Source: Quillaja saponaria
Taxonomy: Eukaryota; Streptophyta; Magnoliopsida; Fabales; Quillajaceae
Reading direction: 5' to 3'
Assembly (NCBI GenBank): GCA_029379385.1
Contig: CM055613.1
Coordinates: 10,806,001-10,870,000 of the forward strand
DNA: 64,000 nt
Below are positions 35,501 to 50,500 of this stretch, in pieces (positions within the stretch are counted from its first letter, which is position 1; every line of letters begins with the position of its first letter). Both the position numbers and the translations under genes were made by a program. The notes beneath the pieces were generated by a model. The model saw nothing but the letters and a program-made list of their open reading frames with translations. It was not told the DNA's origin and did no database searches.

Positions 35501-38500
35501 GTTTTTTTGGAAAACAACCAAGTTCATCATAAAAACAAAAGCTAGATAAATATCGGTCTATAGCGGTTGTTTTAGGTTTTACAGTCTATAATTCTAGATG
35601 CTGCAACTTTAAATGAAAAAAGGTATTCGCATCTTGAGCTGGTGTTGTTTGTACAAAAATAATAATGAAACTATTGTTTATTGATTGTCTGATTACTAGA
35701 ACTTTGTGAGAGTTGGTGTTTGGGCTCTTTTGAGGGTTTTTGGGTGATACATGGTATAGTTGTGGATCTCATGTTTAGGTGGCACATTGGAGGGGATAGA
35801 AGCAGAGTAGGCTAGCTTGGCGGGCTGCCCCTCTTTGTTGATGTGGGTTATTTGGCGTGAGAGGAATAAATGTATCTTTAAGAATGATAAGGCTTCATTA
35901 GGAAAACTGAAGATAACGTGTCTACTTTGGTTGTTCCAATGGATGTCTATTCACCCCCAGTTTCACTCTATTGGATCTCTTGTGGATTTCTTAGACAGTC
36001 TGAGCCTATAATTTACAGTTTTTGTTTTGTTGTCTTTGGTGTGGTGTGTATGTACTTGTTTACAATTTTTTTTTTCTTCTAATAAAATCATTATTTATTA
36101 AAATATATAAATAAAATAAAAGCACCTGCATATATAGAGACAGAGAGAGGGTGGATGGAGAAGTTCCTCGAAAGAATTTTTTTTGGGATGTAGTAAAACC
36201 TTTCATTGAAGGCATAACCATCATTCTGGTTGGTGAGCAATAGTTTAAGAGTATGTTTCAGTTTCCTTGCTTGTTATTTGGCTACAAATAAAACAGAATT
36301 CCATATTGACGATGGTTCCTCCTAACCCCTTCTCTTATCCTAGAGTAGATAAAAGATCCCTATTTTGTTTTTATCCTATCTTTAAATGGTATGCTATCAT
36401 TAACCTATTTTTGTTTGAGATGGCACAAAACTATGTGCAGAAAATTCAACAAAATGGGAGCAAGAACATGTCATTAAACTATATTATTTTACAAAAGATA
36501 TGGCACAACATGCACAATGGAAGGAACCAATTGCAATATTTCAATGTAGACTACATTTACTGTCACTTATCCTAGGCTTTATCGTATATCAATCTTTCAT
36601 TTTGCTCTAATTTTCACCTTTTATGTCTTAGGAGGGAGAAGCTATTACATGGGATTTTCATTTTTGTAGAGATTTAAATGAAAAAGAACTTTATGATCAT
36701 ACAAACTTGCAAGGCATTGTTTCTCCTACTTGCTTTCTTAATATACATGATATTAGGATTTAGTCACTTGATGTTTCAAGATCTTTCTTTTGTAAATCAT
36801 ATTATAGTTTTCTTGTTATTGGTCTTGATGCTTTCGCTTTCCTACTTTATAAATTCATATGGAAGGCAAAGGTTTCATCTAAGATTAAGGCTACATAATA
36901 GAGTCAACACTAATAACTTGTTGCAGATGAGGAGAAAGTCAAATGCACTATCACTTGGTGTTCACGAGATTGTGAGACTAATGAGCATCTCTTTCTTCAT
37001 TGTCCTTTTATTTGGAATATTTGATGTAGACTATTTGACATTATTTCGTGGGTTTGTTTGAAATCTTTAAAAGATTTTTTGATGCTTCATTACTGGAAAT
37101 TTGACACAAATAAAGACATTAAAAGTCTAAGGAGTTTGGTTGGAGCGTAATGCGAGAATCTTTCGTGATTTTCGTCTACCATGGGATAAGATTGTTTTTC
37201 TAGGTTCACTTTAGTGTATTTCTTCAGGGGCCTTTCAGGGTAGTCCTGTAATAGATATACAACGTGATTGGAGAGATTTAATGTTTTAAGCTTGCACTTA
37301 TCTCTTGTATTTTCTTTTTTCTTTTCCTTCGAGGACTTTGTGTTCTCCTTTGTACTCTTCTTTTCTTATCAAAAGAATATTTTAACGTAGATACACTTTA
37401 ATAAGCCACCATGTTATATTTGTGATTTACTCCTTGTCAATGGATTGATATTGTTTTCTTGGATTTTTTTGGACAAAATGCGCCAAATCAAGGCGATTAT
37501 TACATTGCCCAAGCTAGGTTCTATCGTGGTTTGTAGTATTGCTCAATTTTGGCCCAAAGTTGTCAACAGTTCTTCCTGACTAATGCCAAGATTCATTTAA
37601 TAGCGGCTATCCTTCGTTTGATTCTTTTCTTATATCTAGTTTGTTCGGACTTAATTACTTGCAACAATAGAATCTATTTGGTTTTGTTGCACTTGATTAT
37701 CATAGAAGTCAAGTTTTTCATCATGCTACTGACTTGGACTTCTGCTGTTGAGAGTGATGCCATACATTTGTTATAAGAGTTCAAAGTCTTTGTTTGCATT
37801 TTGTCTACCATGCTCGTCCTCTACATGTTAGTTTTATCCCTCTACATAGATGAACTTCTTTTATCTTAGAAGTGCTCTTTTCATTAGTGTTGCATGTATG
37901 TATCAATGGAAGACACCATTCCTGTGAAAATTTAGAACTATAGCATATTGTTTAGTCATCTAATCTTTATGTTGTTATATTCTTTTGTACATGTTTTAAC
38001 TCCCACATGATCACTTCAAATTTTGCAGGTGTTAAGCAAGGATGATCCTCCTCGAAAAACATTTGTGTACAAGTTAGATGTTCCAGTTGCTGCACGGTGG
38101 ATATCTTTGGCTGTTGCGCCATTTGAAATTCTTGCTGATCACATTAGTTTCATATCACACATGTGTTTAATACCGAATTTTTCTAAGCTACGAAATACTG
38201 TGGAATTTTTTCATAGTGCTTTCAGGTTTGGTTGCCTAACAGTACTTGCAGTTAGTCAAGTTTTGAGATAAATATGATAACACTGTATCTTGAATTGGAT
38301 ATTCAACCATGAACAGTTGCTATAAGGATTATCTTTCAGCAAACTTCCCATTTGAGTCATACAAGCAAGTCTTTATTGATCCTGAGATGGCAGTATCATC
38401 ATTAAGTTTGGGAGCCTCCATGAGCATATTTAGTTCTCAAGTTTTATTTGACGAGAAGGTTATTGATCAGGTTGGCCTATTACTTGAATTATGTAAATTC

Positions 38501-41500
38501 ATGAATACTATCTATGTTAACGTGTAAACGTAGTATTGATTTATTGCTACACATGTAGCATGGAAGGATTTTACATGTACTGAGAAAGTCTTTTGATTTT
38601 CAAAACACACGTGGAAACAAATTTGGCCAGCAAAGTCAATTCAACTTTGCCTTCAATTCCAAACTAGATAGGGTCGGTTACTTGAATCTTTTTTCTCCAT
38701 TTGTATAGATCTAAGACATCATTGTCAGTGATACTTAGAGCAATCATATCTCTCTTTAAGTAATTTTTGGTCTTCCTCTATCCCTTCTAAGCCCATCCAC
38801 ATGCACCAAGACACCTCCCTTAATTTGTGGCATCTAGTGGTCTATGTTAGATACGTTCAAACCACCTTAGGCGATGCTCTCTCATTTTTTGCAACCTCAA
38901 CAAGAATGTATCTCCTAGTTTTGTATTTAATCTTTTCTTGTATGTTCGGTCTTCTATCTCAACATTCGCACAACATTCAGATTCATACAATATAGCTGGT
39001 CTCATGGCTGTCCCACAAGGTTTTCTTTTTAACCTATTCGAGATTTTAGGATCACATAAAACTCTTAAGATACTTCGCCACTTCATCTATTATTTTAATT
39101 ACGTGGCTTATATCATGCTCAATTACGCCATCTTTTTGTAAAAAAAGAACCTTGGTACTTAAAGACTTCTTTCATCGGATTTCATGACCATCCAAAATCA
39201 CTTCATTCGAGCCTTCTCTAGTGTAGCAACATAACAATGTTTAATTTGGCAGTAAAAATTAAATCAACAGAAGAAAGCTGTTATTCCAATTTTCATTGAT
39301 TTTCCTTGCAGTTATTTGGCCATCTTTACCATGAAATATAACATCACTGCACTGGAATTTTCATTGCACCAGTATCTTAGATAGACAACTATGAACTTCA
39401 TGATGGCGCAGTCTTGATATTCTCATTTTCTGATTTTCATTTTAATCTGGTCTTGCAATAAGATTGGTTCATATACTGTTTACTGAGTTTGCAGGGTATG
39501 GTGGAATTAGTTCAGGGCTCTGGTACACAGGTCATATTTAAATGTTTCTACTGTGTAACTATATCTTCTACCCTGACGGTTCTGGTGTCATTTAGTTGGT
39601 AGTTTGTTAGTTGTATTTATCATGTCAGTTATATGGGAAATTTATAATGATTCCTTTGGATTGCATATCAATGCTTGCCAGCTGTTAAATTCTATACATG
39701 TGTTTTCTAAAACATAAAATTAATGATTTTAAGTAACTTGATCTTGCACTTGCAACCTATCCCTCTCTCTCTCCTTCTCCCAGTATGATCGTAAACTGTT
39801 TTAGGTCATGTGTGAGCTCCATTCTTGAGCATTCCTTCCTTCTCCTGTATGACACTAAGGGTCAATATTTTGTGACAGACAATTGATACAAGGATAGAAC
39901 TTGCATATGCCCTTGCAAGGCAGTGGTTTGGTGTGTTCATCACCCCTGAGGCACCAGATGATGGTAAGCGGGTAGAGGGTGTTGAGTTCCTGCTTGTTGG
40001 ATGTTTGGAACACATAAATTTAAGTATTGAAGAAAATCTGTCTCTTTTGACATGGTTGTCAAATGCTTGTCAGAATGGCTTTTGGATGGTCTTGCTAGCT
40101 TTATGACAGATGTTTTCATCAAGAAGCATTTAGGAAATAATGAGGCACGATATCGAAGATACAAGGTGTGTTTTCTTATTTGAGGCATGCCACACTTAAT
40201 AATATGTAATATATAAAAATGAGCTGTTTATAGGGTTAAACTGTTAAAATGCACTTTATGTGCATGAGAATAATGTTATGACTAGTGAGTTTTCTTACTT
40301 AAAATTCTCCGTTTCAACTAATCGCTTCAAACTTTGCTTTTGTAATCTGTTTGATAATATGATTGAGGTAATGGTTGCAGACCTCTTATTTTTGAACTGA
40401 CTGAAAAGAGACAAACAGTTGATATGCTCATAAGACAATTGAAAACCATTTTTGTGGAAGTGCAGGCTAATCGTGCCGTTTGCAGAGCAGATGACAGCAA
40501 TGCAACTGCTTTGAGCTGCTCTGCTTCTTGTAAGGATTTATATGGAACCCAATGCATTGGTTTATTTGGAAAAATAAGATCATGGAAGTCTGTAAGTTTC
40601 CACAATTTTTGTTTTTGGTTTGGAGCAATGTACTTTTGTGGGAACATACTCAATGTGGGTATATTTTGTGTTAAGGTGGCAATTCTTCAAATGTTGGAAA
40701 AGCAGATGGGACCAGAGTCATTCCGTAAAGTAAGCATGTTGGATGCTTGCATCGTTACTCTCTCTTGCTCTATTTTGATGCAATGGGTGTATCTGTTTTT
40801 GTCATTGCTGGTTTTGTTGATCATTCTGTTGGTGTTTTCTTTTTTAAAGTTCAAACTTTAGTTCTTTCCGTCACAGTGGATGTTGTTGACCAGAGTTTGT
40901 CTTATTTTGGTGATGGTCATATTCTTTTTTATTGTACAAGAAAAATATGTTTTTTTTTTTTTTTTTTTTGTTGTTTTTATTTTCTACCCCAATGTGCTTA
41001 AATAGCTACTAGTAGCCTTAAAATAATTACTGTTTATGATGATTAATGCTGTAAGGTAGCTTGTTATCCATGATCATGGCTTTACATTCATTTACAGGTT
41101 GTGTATTATGTTATTTTCTCTTTACCTCTAGCTGTTCTTGTCTTCTTTTCTTTCTTTCATTTTCTTCTTTTCTTTTCCTTTTTGGGATTGTAGGAGCGGG
41201 ATCGTGGTTGTGGGAATGTTGTTTTCAATGTCACGTGATTGAGGCCCATGCTCCCAAATAAATATTTGCATAAAAAGATGGAGAGGGAGGGAACTGTCAC
41301 ATGAAGTTGAAAACATAGAATCCTTTGCCTGGAAGGTGTTAGCTATAATATACTAGCCTGCGTTCCCTAAACCATACGTAATGCCTAGGATTGTGGTCTT
41401 ACATTCCTTGAGCCCACTGGGGGTTATTTCTTAAAGACCACGGAGCCATGGCTTGTGTGGTATTTTGATTGTGTTTGAAGCTCTAAAGTGTGTAAGTTGC

Positions 41501-44500
41501 TGGTGATACTAGTTGAATCCCCATAGGATCCTTGCAAGCTTCAATAATAAATGCCAAACACTTTATAATGATAGTCGAAGCATTGTGCTAATTTTTACAT
41601 TAGGGAAACTTGAACTATTTTGGAAATAAATGTTTGTTTGTGTTGTGTTTCTGTCTCGTGTATCCGGTGGGGCCAAAGTTTTGTGGTGTGACCTGTTAGA
41701 TAATTACGACTTGAGGGTGACCAAAAAATAAGTTTTAGCTCGAAGTGGAGGAATGGGCCAATAGGGTTTGTTTTTCTTGTAGCCTATATATAAATGTAAT
41801 TAGCTTTAGGGTTTCAATATGTTTTTCGAGTAAGACACTTGTATTTTCTCCAAGAACAAAATAGTGAATTTCGATCTTTTCAGTGAGGACGTAGGCAAGA
41901 TTAAGCTGAATCTTGATAAATCTTGTGCTCTTTCTTTTGCTTGTTTTCGTTTTTCAGTTCTAGATTTCATCCTATTCTCGCTTATGTTTTAACATTTTGT
42001 GTGATTTAGCCCATTATGGTAAGAAAGTTCATATGAAGTAGTGTCAAATATTTTAAATTGCTGGCTAGGAATAAATGTGGATTCCGGTGAAATTTGATTC
42101 TTATATATCCCTTATCCTAGTTTAATATTTAATCAATCATCGTGGTCCTCTTGGAATAATTTGCAGAGTCTTCCTGGCCTGCTTTTGTGAATATCCAACT
42201 CCTCGTTTTTTGGGTTAAAGCGTGTCTTTTTATGATTATCTTTAATTAAGTAATTATGTTTATTAATTGGCCTTTGGCCGGAGGCACCCCCACTTCTTCA
42301 AAGTGTATGGTCTAGGAAGAGTGAGGATATGATGCCCTCTTAGCCATAGGGAATATATATTTATATGCATTTATTACTTTCATTTATTAATTTTTGGCTT
42401 CTCTTGTTGGTTATTTGCATGTGTGGGAGACTAATTCTTTTCTTTTCTGTATTCAGATTTTGCAGACAATAGTTTCTCGGGCTCAAGATAAAACTCGTTC
42501 TTTAAGATCTCTTAGTACAAAGGAGGTGTGTGAAAATACTTCTGGAAATTGTTTATGCTCTGCGTTCCCTGTCTAAATTACTTTTTGAATATAAGAAGGG
42601 ATTCAGTTTTTATTATATTCAAATGCAAATAAGCAAGTCATGTTTGCCAAATATTCAATGTGGATATCATTGCCAAGAATGGCTCTATGTCTCGTTTTGT
42701 TACTTACTGAATCCTTGATACTTAACTAGAAGACACTATTGTCACAGTTCGTTTTTTTTTTTTTGTTTTTTTTGTTTTGCTATAGTAGTATTAGGATTAT
42801 CTTGAATGGATGGCTCCCAAACCACTTTATTCTTGACCTTTTTTTTTTCCAATTGTTTTCGGGAAGAGAGGAAGTTTTATCCTGTCTGTTTGTTGCGAAT
42901 GAGATTTTATATGTTTTTACATATAGATTTTGAAGCATTTTACTTCTATTGATTCCTGTGCAACTTTGTATCAGAAGGAAAAGGTTAGATAGTAATTATT
43001 CCAGGACAAAGTAGGATATGATCCTTACTGAGCTAGTTATCCTAAAAACTTGTTGACCCTGTCAGTTAGTCTCATGTTTTCCAGTACCTAACATTCAGTT
43101 GTGAGTGGGAATTGATTACTTTTGGTCAAGGTGAGATTGTTTAAGAATAAATGTGTGGACCTTTGTAAGTGAAACAATCATCTACATGCCATTCTTACTT
43201 TGTCTTCATTATCTTGTAGTACATAGCTAATAACTTCCTGTCTGATTCCATTTCAAGTTTCTCTTAGGACTGGCCATGATAAATATTGAAATGACATGGA
43301 CCTTCTGTTTTCAGACTTTCTATAGGCCTCTAATCTCATGCATTTTAAGAAACATTTAATTAGTGTAGGTGGAGTTTTTTAATTTTGAGATGAGCTTTAG
43401 TAATATTTTGTGTTGTAGGTGAGAATTGGAATTATGTAACAAGTTTCAGGATGGAAACATTGACAAGCATCTGTTTTTGTATTTTTGAAATACTACTGAG
43501 AGTACTGGCCTTAGTCTGTTGGTGAGAATTTCAATTCTATACAAGTCCGGTAATGAAAATGAAATATATATTGATCATATGATTCATATCACGAGATGGA
43601 GTTTCTGATATTGGGGACAGAAATAAGAGACTCCAATGCTTGGAAAAGGGTAATGGTAATTTGAAGGTAGCTAGAAGATTGAAGGAGAAGTAAACACTAT
43701 CTTTGAAAGGTTTTTGTAGTTTAATCCTCCATGACATGTTCAACAATTGGGTGTAAATTGTCTGATTTCTATTGTGTTTTCCTGATGATAAATGCTTGCA
43801 TTTCTTCATTGACTAGAATCTAAATATTTAATAATCAGCAACTGACTTTTGAAATGGTTTTTTGCTATTAATATTTTTATTGTGAAATGCAGTTTCGTCA
43901 TTTTGCTAATAAAGTCGGAAATCTAGAACGTCCATTTCTTAAAGAATTTTTTCCTCGGTGGGTGGGATCATGTGGATGTCCTGTTCTAAGGTGTGATATA
44001 TGAGTGTCTACATGTTCCTCTATTTTTTATATTTGGAATCGTAACTGATTCATGTGATTATATGTACCCTTTGCTGCACTTTAGGATGGGGTTTTCCTAT
44101 AACAAAAGGAAAAATATGGTTGAACTGGCTGTTTTACGAGGATGTACAGCAGTGCCAGATTCAAGTGCATCAGTTCTTAACATAAATCCAGATTCTGAAA
44201 ACCGAGATGGTGACATAGGATGGCCTGGGATGATGAGTATCAGGGTTTATGAGCTTGATGGTATGTATGATCACCCAATACTGCCAATGGCAGGAGACAC
44301 ATGCCAACTACTAGAAATCCAATGCCATTCAAAGCTTGCTGCTAGACGCTTTCAGAAGCCCAAAAAAGGTTCAAAACCTGATGGCTCCGATGATAACGGT
44401 GATGCACCTGCTTTGGATTTGCGTTCAAGGTAGATTATTAACTCAATGGGTTTGGTGACAATGTTTGTTAATTGGGTTTCCAAAATTACGGTGCCTCATT

Positions 44501-47500
44501 TTCTTCTCTTTCAATTTTCCAACAGTACTGAATCTCCCTTATTATGGATGAGAGCTGACCCTGAAATGGAGTACCTCGCCGAAATTCATTTTAATCAACC
44601 TGTTCAGATGTGGGTAAGGATGAGATTGATTAGTATATTGATAGTATATTTTTCTTTATTTTGCTCTTTATCTGAAAACGTGAAGAATTGTCATTTTATG
44701 TGCTTGTAAGGCTCGTCAAGTTGGTGAAGTTCGAATAAAGGGGAAATGGCTATAAGTAGACTGTTTGCTTTTGCTATAAGGGCTGCTTGCCTTTATACAG
44801 CCTGGCTTCGCTATTGCCTCTATGTAGTAGTCGGCCTAAAAAGTCGTATTCCTATCATACTAGAATCTTCCTAGTGTTAGAAGCTTCGCTAGAAGCAAGA
44901 TGAGGTTGCTTTGCTTCCTAGACAAGGCTTGTTCTGCACTTGACTTACGAGTTCGTGTAGTACTCGCCCTTATCTCTAAAGGGGCTTATGCATTCCACTT
45001 GTTGTCTACTAAACGAGCATTTGAGAGAGCGAGTGAAGCCTTCCATTTAATGGCATCCCCCTTATTGTAACACGTTTTGATAGTTTTGTCATTTAAGAAG
45101 CGTGTTATGCTCGTTTCCATGCATATGCTTTAGTGGGAATTTTATTTTGTTGAATTGTATCAAATATATAATTTTCCAGAGTATAGAAGAATAGTTGACT
45201 ATTAAGTAAAGTAAAGCAATTCTAGAATGCTAGCTAATCTCTATCTTGTCTATTTTGAGCCTTGCTGGAGCTTATAGTCTCACTCCTATATTCTATAGGA
45301 TGCTGGGGCTATGGAATGGTCCTAATTATGAACCTCTAGGAATGTCACACTTTGATTGATTTGTAAAAACAACTTCATTGTTAGTTCCTTTTCCACATCC
45401 AGGATGGTAAAATTTTACCTTCGCATTGTAGGTACTATATGAATCTCTTTTCTTTTTGTTGCCAAAATGCTTCTTTGTTTTGTTGAATGGGTTTTAAGGA
45501 AAAATAATGGTAAGTCATATTTTTCCTTTAAAATTTTCAATAATTCTTAATTTTACTTTTCTCTTCAAAATAACTCATTTTATCCCATAACGATGCATAT
45601 AGTACTAATTTTACCCATTAGTTAATAAGCTAATCAAATTTTAATTTTGAAAGGTATAATTGTCTTAAAATACATTTATAATAGATTAGCTCATTTTTGA
45701 ACGGTGATTTTTTTTTTTTTTTAAATAAAAACTTTGTTTATCTTAACTGTAATTGGAATACAACTCCAATAAAGATATAATTTTTGTAAAATACAACTCA
45801 AAAATTTCAACTCATTTTTGAAAAGTGAAAAAATGTATTTTATTTATAAATGTAAATTCTGAAATTTAATTGTAATAAATCATGAATGGGAAATATATTA
45901 CTTACCATACACTTGTTGAAATGCTCTCTTCACAATTAAAAAGATAACAAAAATAAAGTGAGATGCAAAAAAATAAAATTCAAGTTTTAATTAATCAAAT
46001 TCACAGAAAATTAAAATGGTCCAAGTTAAACACAAAGAGAAAAGATAACAAAAGTTGGCAATATGGGAATTACAATTGTTTAGGACTTTTTGAAGATACA
46101 AATTTTTTAACTAGGACTTATTAAGTAAAATTATTATAAAACTTAATAAGAATTTTAAGGAAAAAAATAAGACTTATCATTACTGATTTCTAGGTTTTAT
46201 AATGTATTTAAGATTGTTGAGTTGTACAAGAAAATGGTTAAGTCAGTAATAATCGTGTTACATTAAGTAAAGGTTAGACCTGTAGAGGCTTTGTATGGTT
46301 TCCCTGGTTGTACCATACATTTGGTACTAATGACAGCATGCAAAAGTGTCTTAGTTCTTTGTGAAGTACTTGTTGATTTGTTTCAATCAAGTTCATTTTT
46401 AACTCTTGGGCAAAGTTACGATATGCCAAGGATTGAATTTGTCTCATGCATTCTATCTCTAGATTCGACTAATTTTTACTTTGTCTCAAACTCTTGATGT
46501 GTCGAAAGATGCAAATGGCTATCAAGAAAATCGAGTTCATGTGGAAGAGGGATTTCCCATTAAACACATATTCTAGTAAAAGTAAGAACATTTTTATCCT
46601 TAACCATCATATGGACTGTTGAAATAGTTTAATAATTCAGAATTTTCATGATTAGCTCCTTGATTATAGACTTGATTACTTCCTTGATTATTAAGGCTTG
46701 TACTATAGTTGACTTGCACAATCAAAACTTTATATGTGACATCCGATTCAGTTGGCAGACTTATTTAGTAAGTCTTGGGGGTAACCGACTTCGATATCGT
46801 TGTAACAAGTTTGGAACATATAACCTATAAGCTCCAGGTTAAGGGGTAGTATTGGAATAGTTTGATAATTTATACTTTCCTTGATTATAACATTGATTAG
46901 CTCCTAGATTATAAACTTGATTAGTTCTTTGATTATGGTCTTAATTGGCTTCTTGATTATAGCTTGTACTATAATTGACTTACACTGTAAATATATGTTC
47001 ATAGTGGACTGATATTCACTCAATTCATTGACAATTCTGCGTTTTTCTCATTCACTCTAGTGTTTATATGGACCAAATTTCAGTTCTTCTCGGTGGGTTG
47101 TGAAAGTGTTTAAAATCTTTGTAAAAAACTGCAATTTTCTTTATAAAAGAAATTGAAAATGAAGAAAACATACTGGCCTTTGGGAGAAGGTGCTTCTCGC
47201 TCTATTTGATTAGATTGATTGTGATGGGTTGTTAAATCAGTATGTTCTATTCAAATTCAAAACATGTATATCCTAGGATATATACTATACAAGGGTTATT
47301 ACCTAAACGCCCTTATTACTCCGTAACATATACACATAAACAACACTTTCTCTCAAGATGGTGCATAAATATCTCTCATGCCCATCTTGCAAATAATAGG
47401 ATGAAAAACTATACTTCTAAGCTTGTTTGTAAAGATATCTGCCAGTTGGTTTTCAGATCTTACAAAAGGTATACAAATAAGACGAGAGTCTAGCTTCTCT

Positions 47501-50500
47501 TTAATGAAATGTTTATCAATTTCAATATGTTTTGTACAGTCATGTTGGACCGGGTTATGTGCTATATTGATTGCAGTTGTGTTGTTACAATATAGCAGAA
47601 GAGGTTTTTCTCAAGATAATTTGAGATCTTCCATCAGCTTCTTCTTAAGCTATAACAACTCACAAGTCCCGTGAGCTATCGCTCTGTATTCTGCTTCAGC
47701 ACTGTCTCTAGCAACCACTGTCTGCTTCTTACCTATTATAGACAATAAGTTCCTACCAACAAATTTGCAATATCCTGAAATAGACCTCCTATCATCAAGT
47801 GATCCAGTCCAATCTGCATCTGTATAGGCTTTTATTGTTTTCAAAGAGAAGTCCCTTCCCAGGTGCAAATTTCAGGTATCGCAGTATACGATGAACTACA
47901 TCCAAATGGTCAGAACAAGGGTTATGCATAAACTGACTAATCACACTGGTAGCATAGGTTATGTCTAGACGAGTATGAGATAGATAAATTAGCCTTCTAA
48001 CTAGTTGTTGGTATCTCTCTCTATCAGCATATTCTCCATTACCACTTTGTAACTTGTGGTTTGCCTTAATAGGTGTAGCAGCAGGTCTACATCCAAGCAT
48101 ACGTGTCTACTCTAACAAATCAAGGACATATTGTCTTTGAGATAGAAAGATACCCTTGTTTGAATGAGCAACTTCAATCCCAAGAACGTAGCAAAGCTTC
48201 CCTAAATTCTTGATTTCGAATTCCTTAGCTAGATGACTTTTCAATTTGGATATGTCTACAGGGTTATCTCCTGTCACTATTATATCATCAACATAGACAA
48301 TAAGAATAGCAATCTTCCAATGACAATGTTTTACAAACATGGTATGATTCGCATTGCTTTTTTGGTACCTAAAAGAAAGTGTCGCTTTTCGAAATCTATC
48401 AAACTAGGCTCGGGTGACTGTTTGAGGCCATACAAGGACTTCCTCAACCTGCATACCTTTCGTTCAGTCTTTTGACATAGAAGCCTGGGGGAATCTCCAT
48501 ATAAATTTCCTCAGCAAGATCTCCATGCAAGAAAGCATTCTTTACATTCAATTGCTGTAAGTCCCAACTAAGATTTATTGCACAAGAGATAAGAACTCTA
48601 ATAAAGTTCATCTTTGCAACAGAAGCTAAGGTTTCTTGATAATCAACCCCATAAGTTTGAGTGAATCCTCTTTCTACAAGTCTCGTTTTGTATCTCTCAA
48701 TTGTCCCATCAGCTTTTCTTTTAATGGTAAAGACCCATTTACAATCAACGGCTCGTTTTCCATGAAGGAGGCTAGCAAGTTCCTAAGTATAATTTTTGGA
48801 TAACGCTCTCATTTCTTCAACCATAACACTCTCCCATTTAGATTAGTAAGAGCTTCTTTCCAAACATGTGGAGTAGTCACAGACGACAGAGTAGACACAA
48901 ATACTCTATATGATGGAGACAATGATTTATATGAGACATTATTAGAGATAGGATGATGAGTACAAGTCCTAACTGCTTTTCTAATTGCAATAGGAAGATT
49001 ATTATCATTAATGGCAGGAGAATCATAAGGTAAGTTCGAAGAAGGAATAGCATCAGGAGACTTACAAGGTTGTATAGGTGTGGAAGCTGGGTCTGGAGAG
49101 AACTCTTGGCTAGGTAAAGTAGGCTCGATGGCTGTATTTTCACGTTTTCTGCAACTATAATTGAGCAAATCAGGCGTTGCCAACCTCAGATAAGTTTCAA
49201 TATCCCTTATATGAGTCTCAGTATCCCTTACTACTTCCTGTATACTCTTCTTGTTTATACTCTCATCCTGTTTTGCTTTATCTTCCTTTTCCTTTATTAT
49301 GTCCTCCATTAACAACTTAGGTAACTCTGGTAACGATTCCCCCTTACTTAAATGAGACAACTCTTCCTCACTGTTGCTCTTCCCTGAAAAGGTGTTGAGG
49401 AGAAATAATCATTGGATCCATGAAAAGTGACTTTCATGCTAACATAAGTATTTCGAGTAGGATGATGGTAGTATTTGTATCCTTTCTGAGTGACAGAGTA
49501 CCTAATAAATATACATTTTAATGCTCGATAATTAAGCTTATTGATGTTTTTCCTGTGTTCATGGATAAATCAAACACAACCAAACTCTTTAGGAGGGACC
49601 ACATAGGAACAATTACCTTGAAGAACATCTAGAGGGGTTTTAAAATCAAGAGTCTGAGGAGACATATGGTTAGTAAGATAAGCTGCAGAGAGAACTGCAT
49701 CTCTCCAATAAGCCTTAGGGACATTCATAGAAAACATTAAGGACCTGGCCAGTTCTAAAAGATGTCAGTTTTTGCGCTCTGTTGTACTATTTTGAGCAGA
49801 GGTATCAACACAACTGGTTTAATGCATTATGCCATGATCCTGAAGATAATTTTGAAAATTACCTTTTGTATTCTCTGTACTGTTATCACTTCTTAAAATC
49901 TTAACTTTAGAATCAAACTATGTACAAATCATCTTATGAAACATCTAAAAACAAGTGAACACTTCATTCTTAGCCTGTACACCTACGTAGTGCGACTGAA
50001 GCAATCAATGAATGTAACAAACCACTTGCAACTAGATAAAGAAACAAATCGACTAGGACTCCAAACATCAGAATGAATAAGAGCAAAATGAGCAGTACTT
50101 TTATTATTCATTGAAGGATAAGAGGCACGCTTATGTTCAGCAAATTCACTGGCATCACATAACAAATTGTTCATAGTACAATGCTTAAATAAGTCTTGAA
50201 ACATGTTTCCTAGAACCAAAAAAGAGGGATGTCTCAAATGGCTATGCCACTGAACTAACTGCTACTAAGAAGTAATAGAAGCATTATTCTGAAGGGATTG
50301 ACTAGAAGCCACTGTGTTTGCCAAAATACTAGGACCATATTCCAATAAATATAGCTCATCTTGCTCTTTACCATAGCTAATCGTTCTTCCTGTTCCCAGT
50401 TCCTGAAATTTACACCAAGTAGAATCAAATATATCTTGACTATTTAAGTCTTTAGTGATTTAGCTAATTGATAAGAGATTCATGGATAATTTAGGGACGT

